Shown: one piece after another, positions 13,113 to 22,752 of the stretch
Numbering within the stretch: position 1 is the stretch's first letter
Layout: every line of letters begins with the position of its first letter
Origin: Phoronis australis
Taxonomy: Eukaryota; Phoronida; Phoronidae
Reading direction: 5' to 3'
Length of the DNA stretch: 50,740 nucleotides
Assembly (NCBI GenBank): GCA_002633005.1
Contig: NMRA01000188.1
Location: forward strand, 544,464 to 595,203
Program-made: the position numbers and the translations under genes
Notes under the pieces: model-generated
The model's database searches: none
Told to the model about the DNA's origin: nothing
Seen by the model: only the letters and a program-made list of their open reading frames with translations

Positions 13113-13872
13113 TCAGGTGAAATTCCCCCGCTTTGAAGCCTCGCAACCCGGACAGTTCCCGCAAACTTCACAGTTGCAACGCTTACATGAATGCGAAGAT
13201 GCCTCGAACATGAAGTTGGGCCGGCATGCACCGTGACGTTGTTTAACGCCATCCCAACACATGATGAACAAGGTACAGTCTGTCGGATCAGGCCATGGGT
13301 GGCTTATGACACATCTACCTTGAGTAGTAGTGGGCGTGGTCAGATTAAGAGGGGTAGTTAATGCCGGTGTAATGGTAGTGATGTCATCCTCTGTTGTTGA
13401 TTTTTCGGTTGAGGTTGTCGACCCATAGGTGGTCATTTTTGGTTTTGTTGTAGTTGGTAATACCGTGGAAGTTGTTGGTGACGTACTTGTAATTGTCACA
13501 GTGCTTTTAATAGTCGTGGATGGCGATGACACCTTCGTTGTAGGCCTACTAAATAGAGAAGTGACACTTTCGGTTGACTGAACCTTAGTCTGTGTTATCT
13601 CCCTTGTTGTATGATTGACAGGCAGCGAAGATGACGACAGTCCATATGTGGTGACGTCGGTACTTGCCGTTGACGTTTTAACAGGAAGTGCATTGGGCAC
13701 GACCATCTCTATACCAATACTGGCCACATCGACATTCAAGTCCTTGAACGCAGTACCATTGAGCACCCCGGCCATAAGCACACTGAGAGTGGTTTCCGTG
13801 CTCACTGGCATAATTCTGTTCAAATTCCTCTTCATAAAAGTTAGAACAAACTTCACTATAAGGCTACCTTCC
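13113..13872 (-). CDS. Terminal exon 4c: SEA C-half, short mucin, one CBM14-like domain
   Basis: The acceptor CTTGATGTTTCAG is followed by G-GAA-GGT-AGC, giving R-E-G-S-L-I-V-K-F after exon 3. That is a SEA G-S site with Glu in place of Asn before it. The SEA remainder (TETTLSVLMAGVLNGTAF...) leads into about 100 Thr/Ser-rich residues. One CBM14-like domain follows at 13143-13313, with HPWPDPTDCTLFIMC and MFEASSHSC, then a CKRCNCEVCGNCPGC tail. The stop is TGA; ATTAAA begins 15 nt later. Exon 4c is a close paralogue of 4d in a duplicated block (offset 7951 nt). Both copies are fully open, and their length differences are multiples of three, which suggests selection on the reading frame. Predicted spliced product: 607 residues. 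I found no private upstream SEA exon for it. Confidence 0.75.
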
Positions 13873-14150
13873 CTGAAACATCAAGATTAAACGTATACTT
13901 ACACTGGGGATCTTATGACGATATAAGATTTGAGACTAAATGTTTCTATCTTTATCAAATCGTCTAATGCTATGACACGCGAAAATTTCAGTTATCAGAG
14001 TAAAAGAATTAAACAAGTGTTATTAACGAACGAATTTGTCTGCGATTAATTGTTCGGTAGAAGCGCCATAAATCATTGCAAAAATATGTTCGAGAACGAT
14101 GAACGACACACAATTTGTCAAGTGGTATTGGAGTACAAGAAGCAAGACGT

Positions 14151-14173
14151 AATAATAATAATAATAATAATAA
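14151..14173. repeat. (AAT)n microsatellite, LINE 3' tail
   Basis: About seven AAT units form the terminal tail of the LINE on the opposite strand. Confidence 0.9.
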
Positions 14174-14983
14174 ACTTTATTTAAAGAGGATGAAAATACA
14201 ATAAATGTAAAACATGCTTTAGCCAAAGGCTAATATCCAGCATGGTCCTCTGCAGCAAGAAATTAAATTAATTAAATTAAGTAACAGATTAAACAGATTA
14301 AATTAAGATACAATAAGATACATTAAATAAAATAAAATAGTATTTACAAATTGGATAAAACAAATTGAATTAAAGATAAATAAAAAATTAATTTTTTTGG
14401 TAAATATATTGGAAAGACAAGAAGGAGGGACATCTATGACGACCACAGGTAACTGATGAGGTGGTGTCTGAAATTATCATAACAATCAGCATCCTTAAGA
14501 TTATAAGGCAAATTGTTCCACTGTTTGATGGTCTGAATAAAGAAGGACTTAGAATAAAACGATGTTCTGTGTCTGGGCAAAACCAAATTGTTTAAGGCAG
14601 AAAATCTTGTCCTGATCTGGTGGCTATTTCGAACAAGTACGAGATTATGAGATAGATAAGTCGGTACATTACTGTGAAAGCACCTATGCATCATACACAG
14701 ACACCTATATATAAAATATTTGTTAATAGGGAGCCAGCCCGGTCTATTAAACATACATGTATGAGTTGACGGAGTGTCAAAAGGCACACCTAGAACAAGT
14801 CTGGCAGCCTGCTTTTGAGCCTTCAATAAAGAGGAAACTAATTTTGCATTGCATCCTGACCACACTGTGCTACCATTAACGAACAGAGGGAATACACATG
14901 CGCTGAAATATTGCAGACGCCCTTCTGTGGGAAGAAATGGTGATATACGCCGGAGAAGACCAAGAGGCTGCCTAATTTTGGAC
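14151..14983 (-). mobile_element. 5'-truncated non-LTR retrotransposon (LINE) fragment
   Basis: On the minus strand a 183-codon frame (14434-14985) encodes the C-terminal end of a LINE reverse transcriptase: PLGLLRRISPFLP, YFSACVFPLF, QKQAARLVLGVPFDTPS and a final IKQWNNLP. A 3' UTR with AATAAAGTTTATT and an (ATT)n tail reaches 14151, the typical 3' end of CR1/L2/RTE-like invertebrate elements. The catalytic core and endonuclease are absent. ACGT flanks both ends (14147-14150 and 14984-14987), and block A has the empty site near 6195. An immobile fragment. Confidence 0.85.
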
Positions 14984-17599
14984 ACGTATTAGCCTTGTTA
15001 CGGTTCCTTCTGCGCATGGACAGCTTTACGAATCATGGAATACACTGCACATACACTGAGCAACGTGTTGATGAAAATCTAACAACGTGATCTCATTTAA
15101 AATACACGGCAATATCTCGCGAAATTTAGCAAAGTCTTGGCTTTTAGCGAGGCCCTTGACTTACTGAAAACTACACGCGGAAACGTTCACCAATGTAAGA
15201 CATTTGCGAGTCAAAGCTAGTGTGATAGCATGAAGTGCTTAGATTGTGATGCATGTCGTTATTTTGCTCATCTCGCAAGAAACTTGTCCTACGGAAGGCA
15301 TCCCTGTGCTTCCAAATATAAAAGCAACCAAAGACAACAAGTAGGCTTCACATTTCCAGATCTATCTAAATTAGAAAAGAAGTGTAGAGTTCTTTATTCA
15401 AAAAAGCGAAAAGTCCGCAACAAACTACGAATTTTCATGAGTAGAAGTTCACGGAAGATAACTTGCCATCTTCAATCGGTACAAGTAATTTTGTTACAGT
15501 TCATGAAACATTTCTAGTTCAAATTAGAAATAACTAAACAGATATTTAATGTGTTTTATATTTGGAGGGTTTTGATCCATTTGCAGTCTATGAATTCACT
15601 TGCACACAGGTAGATTTGGGAGAAGGGGATTTTTGAGTTTTTTCATTGAAATCCTGAAAGTTCACGTTTTGGTAGCACATTATGCAAAACTTAAGTAATC
15701 TAGAACAGTCCATAAAAGTGTTAAGGAAAATAATGAGTGCATCAATGTATTTCAGAATTTCGTTTAAATACAATCAGCCAAATCTAATATATGCTTTTCA
15801 GAAATAATCCAAAATATGACATTTTCAAGCTCAGTTATTTCATCCAAACAATCGTTATACATTTTTATTCATTGCCTTACCATCAAAATATCAAAATAAC
15901 AACGAAACGAGTTGAAGGTTCGATGCCTTTGACCTTACAATAAAAGCTTTGTGCTTCGTCTGCAGAGGTGCGTTCCGTACAGGCATGAATCCCATGAAAA
16001 ATAAAGATCGCGCGAGTGCATACATTACAAGCACGAGATCCCACTAGCTTAGTTTGCGCCGGAGTGTCTTGCCAAAACGGAACACACCCCAGGTCTACTA
16101 CTGTCACATGACTTGCAATGAGGAAAGAAGGGAAACGGGAAACCACGGAAGATCCTTGCCGTTTTCTTTGAGCGTGGCTAAGATCATACAGCTACAAGCA
16201 AAATGAGTAACTGAATGTCAATTCTAAATGTTTCAATCTGGTAGGGGACAGGAAAATTTTAGACAGAATGAAATGTTTAAGTATGGACTAATGACGTATA
16301 CAAACGGCATTAATTTTCCAGTAGAGCCACGCCACAATTTTCTTTTTCAGGCTTTCATTGGCCCGCATGCTGGATCATCTTCCCGTCTGCGTAGGTATAC
16401 TACTTTAGAGGATTTTGCACAGCGACAAAACCATCGTGCGAAGTTGCAAACATGTACAGTAATACGAGTACGATTATGATGAAGTATGCATCATCGCTCA
16501 ATACTCTAAAATGTAAAAGAACACCCCCAATACATTTCATAGAATTTGAGCCAGTTTTAGTACGTAACTTTTTTATTTTCATACTACAAAACGTCACCAA
16601 TAATGGCAGCTAATTCAGGCCACAAATGCAAGAGCCAAAAAGAAATTTCCATGTGATTAAAGAATGGTCCAGGGAAGCACAGCATCTTCATTTGTAGTGC
16701 AAGGACAACACGAATCTCATAGTCACAATGTAGACCCAAGTGAATCACAATATATTTGCGAGTTCAACGTTTTCACCTGGTGACATCATTAGCGCGAATG
16801 AAGTAAAACCTGGACAGAATAAAGTCATTGGTCCATTTTAATATTTTTTATTAACAATAACCTCAACAACGTGCCACATATCCTACAATACATTACTGTT
16901 CACTGTGACCAACTGCGAATATGCTGCACCGAAACAAAATCCTTAAGTCGAGCGATAAGTAAACTTTCATCTTAAGCCCCGTCAAACCGAATTCGTTCTC
17001 AGTCTAAGAACATCCCGTTTCAATATCTCGAGGAAATGGTCAGGGGCGGGACAAAATGAACAAGTCTGCATTGGGAACAATCACGTACGCCTCTGTGGTT
17101 TCTACTAGAGTTTCCTCAAGTTGTCAAGATCCTACTGTGAACTGCGTTCGTGTGACCGCGCCAGAAGAAAGATGTTAATCAGAATACTGACGCTACACTA
17201 ACTATAACAATAATGATAATTATAAAAATAACAATGACGTGACGAGAACAGGGTTGCACGTTCCTGCAGGTAGACTTCACAATTACAAATACCGCTGTTA
17301 CCAGTTCGTGCCACGACGGATTGAAATTCTTTTCAACAGTAGCTTACGCCTTACAAACATGTATTGATGAAAGTTTGTCCGACGTGGCTAACACATAACA
17401 GTTTAGCTTATTTTAGAGTGATAAAAACACAAACCTTCGATTTGTATTTAAACCAATCATCGCCATAAAAGTGGCGTCAACCTGTTTCTTATAAAGACTA
17501 GAAAAGGGTTAGCTTATTACGGTGGGTTATTTTGAGCGCCAAGTATGTTCTCATCAAATAATGAACAGTGCCGTTTCTCTCCAGGTCGCGAAACCACAN

Positions 17600-18254
17600 A
17601 AATAAAATAGTATTTACAAATTGGATAAAACAAATTGAATTAAAGATAAATAAAATAATAAAATTTTTTGGTAAATATATTGGAAAGACAAGAAGGAGGG
17701 ATATCTATGACGACCACAGGTAACTGATGAGGTGGTGTCTGAAATTATCATAACAATCAGCATCCTTAAGATTATAAGGCAAATTGTTCCACTGTTTGAT
17801 GGTCTGAATAAAGAAGGACTTAGAATAAAACGATGTTCTGTGTCTGGGCAAAACCAAATTATTTGAGGCAGAAAATCTTGTCCTGATCTGGTGGCTATTT
17901 CGAACAAGTACGAGATTATGAGATAGATAAGTCGGTACATTACCGTGAAAGCACCTATGCATCATACACAGACGCCTATATATAAAATATTTGTTAATAG
18001 GGAGCCAACCCGGTCTATTAAACATACATGTATGAGTTGACGGAGTGTCAAAAGGCACACCTAGAACAAGTCTGGCCGCCTGCTTTTGAGCCTTCAATAA
18101 AGAGGAAACTAATTTTGCATTGCATCCTGACCACACTGTACTACAATTAACGAACAGAGGGAATACACATGCGCTGAAATATTGCAGACACCCTTCTGTG
18201 GGAAGAAATGGTGATATACGCCGGAGAAGACCAAGAGGCTGCCTAATTTTGGAC
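17600..18254 (-). mobile_element. Second copy of the LINE fragment, cut by the N junction
   Basis: Same insertion as in block B, with the 183-codon frame intact (17705-18256) and five amino-acid differences from the first copy. The 3' tail and (ATT)n are missing because the sequence begins at the N. The right flank (ACGT and following) is identical to the first copy, so it is one insertion event seen twice. Confidence 0.85.
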
Positions 18255-21118
18255 ACGTATTAGCCTTGTTACGGTTCCTTCTGCGCATGGACAGCTTTAC
18301 GAATCATGGAATACATACACTGAGCAAAAAATAGTGTTCGTGCTTTCCACAGTTCGTTTTTCTGTGCATGCTTAAGAGGAACTGTAACACCATGGCAGAG
18401 TCTCGCGTTGATGAAAATCTAACAACGTGATCTCATTTAAAATACACGGCAATATCTCGCGAAATTTAGCGAAGTCTTGGCTTTTAGCGAGGCCCTTGAC
18501 TTACTGAAAACTACGCTCGGAAACGTTCACCAATGTAAGACATTTGCGAGTCAAAGCTAGTGTGATAGCATGAAGTGCTTAGATTGTGATGCATGTCGAT
18601 ATTTTGCTCATCTCGCAAGAAACTTGTCCTACGGAAGGCATCCCTGTGCTTCCAAATATAAAAGCAACCAAAGATAACAAGTAGGCTTCACATTTCCAGA
18701 TCTATCTAAATTAGAAAAGAAGTGTAGAGTTCTTTATTCAAAAAAGCGAAAAGTCCGCAACAAACTACGAATTTTCATGAGTAGAAGTTCACGGAAGATA
18801 ATTTGACATCTTCAATCGGTACAAGTAATTTTGTTACAGTTCATGAAACATTTGTAGTTCAAATTAGAAATAACTAAACAGATGTGTAATGTGTTTTATA
18901 TTTGGAGGGTTTTGATCCATTTGCGTCTATGAATTCATTTGCACACGGGTAGATTTGGGAGAAGGGGATTTTTGAGTTTTTTTCATTGAAATCCTGAAAG
19001 TTCACGATTTGGTAGCACATTATGCAAAACTTAAGTAATCTAGAACAGTTCCTAAAAGCGTTAAGGAAAATAATGAGTGCATCAATGTATTTCAGAATTT
19101 CGTTTAAATACAATCAGCCAATTCTAATAATATGCCTTTCCGAAATAATCCAAAATATGACATTTTCAAGCTCAGTTATTTCATTCAAACAATCGTTATA
19201 CATTTTTATTCATTGCCTTACCACCAAAATATCAAAATAACAACGAAACGAGTTGAAGGTTCGATGCCTTTGACCTTACAATAAATGCTTTGTGCTTCGT
19301 CTGCAGGGGTGCGTTCCGTACAGGCATGAAACCCATGAAAAATAAAAATCGCGCGAGTGCATACTACAAGCACGAGATCCCACTAGCTTAGTTTGCGCCG
19401 GAGTGTCTTGCCAAAACGGAACACATCCCAGGTCTACTACTGTCACATGACTTGCAATGAGGAAACCACGGAAGACCCTTGCCGTTTTGTTTGAATGTGG
19501 CTAAGATCATACAGCTACAAGCAAAATGAGTAACTGAATGTCAATTCTAAATGTTTCAATCTGGTACGGACAGGAAAATTTTAGACAGAATGAAATGTTT
19601 AAGTATGGACTTATGACGTATACAAACGGCATTAATTTTCCAGTAGAGCCACGCCACAATTTTCTTTTTCAGGCTTGCATTGGCCCGCGTGCTGGATCAT
19701 CTTCCCGTCTGAGTAGGTTTACGACTTTGGAGGATTTTGCACAGCGACAAAACCATCGTGCGAAGTTGCAAACATGTACAGTAATACGAGTACGATTATG
19801 ATCAAGTATGCATCATCGCTCAATACTCTAAAATGTAAAAGAACACCACCAATACATTTCATAGAATTTGAGCCAGTTTTAGTACGTAACTTTTTACTTT
19901 CATATTACAAAACGTCACCAATAATGGCAGCTAATTCAGGCCACAAATGCAAGAGCCAAAAAGAAATTTCCATGTGATTAAAGAATGGTCCAGGGAAGCA
20001 CAGCATCTTCATTTGTAGTGCAAGGACAACACGAATCTCATAGTCACTATATAGACCCAAGTGAATCGCAATATATTTGCGAGTTCAATGTTTTCACATG
20101 GTGACATCATTAGCGCGAATGAAGTAAAACCTGGACAGAATAAAGTCATTAGTCTATTTTAATATTTTTTATTAACAATAACCTCAACAACGTGCCACAT
20201 ATCCTACAATACATTACTGTTCACTGTGACCAACTGCGAATATGCTGCACCGAAACAAAATCCTTAAGTCGAGCGATAAGTAAACTTTCATCTTAAGCCC
20301 CGTCAAACCGAATTCGTTCTCAGTCTAAGAACATCCCGTTTCAATATCTCGAGGAAATGGTCAGGGGCGGGACAAAATGAACAAGTCTGCATTGGGAACA
20401 ATCACGTACGCCTCCGTGGTTTCTACTAGAGTTTCCTCAATTTGTCAAGATCCTACTGTGAACTGCGTTCGTGTGACCGCGCCAGAAGAAAGATGTTCAT
20501 CAGAATACTGACGCTACACTAACTATAACAATAATGATAATTATAAAAATAACAATGACGTGACGAGAACAGGGTTGCACGTTCCTGCAGGTAGACTTCA
20601 CAATTACAAATACCGCTGTTACCAGTTCGTGCCACGACGGATTGAAATTCTTTTCAACAGTAGCTTACGCCTTACAAACATGTATTGATGAAAGTTTGTC
20701 CGACGTGGCTAACACATAACAGTTTAGCTTATTTTAGAGTGATAAAAACACAAACCTTCGATTTGTATTTAAACCTATCATCGCCATAAAAGTGGCGTCA
20801 ACCTGTTTCTTATAAAGACTAGAAAAGGGTTAGCTTATTACGGTGGGTTATTTTGAGCGCCAAGTATGTTCTCATCAAATAATGAACAGTGCCGTTTCTC
20901 TCCAGGTCGCGAAACCACATCTGACCTAAATAAAAAACAAGTTGAGACCAGCATTGCAAAGCTAAGTTGTCTAAATCAACACTTAGTTGATGTAAGGCGG
21001 GTTTATAAGCCCCGCTGTAGGTTTTCGACCTCCCTACCACCAGTAGTTAACAAAAATGAGACATTACCATTGAACGTTTTCTTCTACAATGTCACTGAAC
21101 CCTTTTTCACATATTAAC
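17600..21118. repeat. Block C: near-identical second copy of the right part of block B
   Basis: Starts mid-LINE directly after the N, matching B from about 14330, and runs past the point where B ends to the same right boundary as A. About 1.6 percent of bases differ from B in a sampled 250-nt stretch. Probably the other haplotype of the same sequence rather than a genomic third copy. No gene seen. Confidence 0.85.
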
Positions 21119-22681
21119 GACTACACCAAGTACGCCTAGTAGAACATATAAATTGTGGAAAAGAAATCTGTTGAGCTCTCGTCAACCCTTACAATAAAGT
21201 TTGAAACAAGTCTGGTACTCCTTGCGAAGTTTACAAAGTGGGTAAATATGACTTGAGCTTTGGGCAAGGAATGCCCGGATGGCAGAAAGATTGCCCACTT
21301 CCAACTCATATTCCACAATGCGACGCGACAACGAAGTGTTTTAGCTGACTAGTGCTTTAATTTTCAGAAGAACTAATAATTGCGTGATGGCAATTTTGCA
21401 TGAAATGACCAAAACAGGGTTTAGTATACTTTCATAACCCAAAGTCTTAAAGGTATACTAAACCCTACTTTGTTTGTTTTCGTTGAAACTGTAACCACTA
21501 ACTGGAAGCTCGCCAACACTGCGGTAACTTCAGCATGGGACAGAACAATGACTCTATCACCGGAAGACTGTATTTTCGATAACGGGGTCTATCATGCAGT
21601 GCACTTTTCTTGCTCCGCGCAAGTGGAGGGCAGAATTCGGGGTGTCACTATTGAGCTACTACCCAGATTATCAAAACTGCAACAGCTAACACGAATATCT
21701 ATCAAGATGCTTCATTCTCGAAACAATGACTGAATTATGATGTTTTGAAACTAAAGCAAATGTATACACAAACATTTACTCGCTGATAAAAACGCCTATT
21801 TTTATCATTAAACATTGTCTGTTGACGTATGGACAATCTAAAACAGCAGTTTCAAAGCGTTCACATAGGCAATATCCGAAAAACAAATAAATGAACGCAA
21901 GATATGTTAAAACTATGCGCAATGCAATATTCACAAATTCATGTTCTGTAAAATGAATCACCTCACAGTCCATTTTGTGCATCAACGCACCTACAATCCA
22001 TAAACATGTATCTACTTGACAAGAGTAACTACTCATATGAAACCCAGAATAAAAGAACGTTCCGAAACAGATCTACATAAACAAAAACTACAAAATTCGC
22101 CGGAATACATCACAAAAACGTATTATTGAGGATACAAAACCCGGTTTTGGACAGTTAACAGATATTAACAATGCCTTTACCATCCAGCTCTCTAAAGCAA
22201 AACAACGCTCTGCAATCCTCGTCAACCCTCAAAGTTTCAGAAACAAACTGAAAACACCTTGCAGAGTCTGCTAAACCGGAAAGCTAGACCTCCGCTTTTG
22301 GCGACAGATGTAAGGAAAAATTATCGACCATTAATAACAACTCATTCAGTGAGACAGTAAGCGTTTTCGGGAGAATCTGGTTTTCATCAACCAAGTTACA
22401 CGCTGATGGTTCATTAGCAGGATACAGAACGAGTACTGTTTGAAACCATCAAACCATGGTTTAGTATCCTTTTGACTAGACACTAACAAAACGCGAAAAA
22501 TTTACAAACCCATATAATAATAATCTGCAGCAATATTTCATTCTCTAAACAATGCATAGCTAACCACTCATTAGCAGTTGAACATGTAAATTCCTACCCT
22601 CTGACAAGATACAGTACTGCTACCAAACAAACGTATTATAGAAAATGCTAATCATGCCCCTTTACTAAGGGCGTGTCAGAT
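21119..22681. other. Non-coding stretch with foldback repeats
   Basis: Contains a hairpin at 21416-21466 with 14-nt perfect arms (AGGGTTTAGTATAC). Related GGATAC, AAACCATGGTTT and TTTAGTATCC motifs recur near 22120 and 22420-22475, suggesting remnants of a foldback element. An 87-codon plus frame at 21470-21733 has no recognisable domain. It is downstream of exon 4b and probably intronic for 4c and 4d. Confidence 0.5.
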
Positions 22682-22687
22682 TTTATT
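22682..22687 (-). terminator. Polyadenylation signal AATAAA after exon 4b
   Basis: The minus strand reads CACAATAAAATCTG about 55 nt after the exon 4b stop. This supports exon 4b being a true 3'-terminal exon with a very short 3' UTR. Confidence 0.6.
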
Positions 22688-22700
22688 GTGGAATAGAGAC

Positions 22701-22752
22701 GAGTACAGCACCTCACGTGCACTCCAAGAGTACAGCACCTCACGTGCACTCC
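22701..22752 (-). repeat. 27-nt tandem duplication spanning the exon 4b stop codon
   Basis: Two 25-nt identical copies (22701-22725 and 22728-22752) are separated by 2 nt. Each contains CACGTG and the terminal C-T-stop codons. The used stop is in the copy nearer the coding region; the other copy carries an in-frame stop nine codons later. Confidence 0.9.

Larger units (their letters stand above)
10490..17598. repeat. Segmental duplication block B (contains exon 4c)
   Basis: Second copy of block A. It carries its own insertions: about 125 nt near 11874-12000, about 75 nt near 13010-13085, and the LINE fragment at 14151. It has a deletion of about 75 nt near 15060 relative to A and C. It stops abruptly at the N at 17599, where A and C continue. 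The single N at 11075 lies in a poly-C run and looks like an uncalled base. Confidence 0.85.

Noticed and set aside
13873-13962. Possible extra SEA-like mini-exon before 4c (and 5928-6017 before 4d) ending in a GTAAGT donor; it reads ...LKSYIVIRSP in a stop-free frame in both copies.
   Set aside because: The gap from that donor to the 4c/4d acceptor is only 30 nt, too short for a known animal intron. The upstream acceptor is poor and the 20-codon frame is not statistically notable.
16228-16479. Frame conserved among blocks A, B and C on the plus strand (ending TCTVIRVRL in B and C).
   Set aside because: Conservation is explained by recent duplication. In block A the frame is broken by differences near 7870-7920 (stop TGA in CGTCTGAGTAGG), and no domain is seen.
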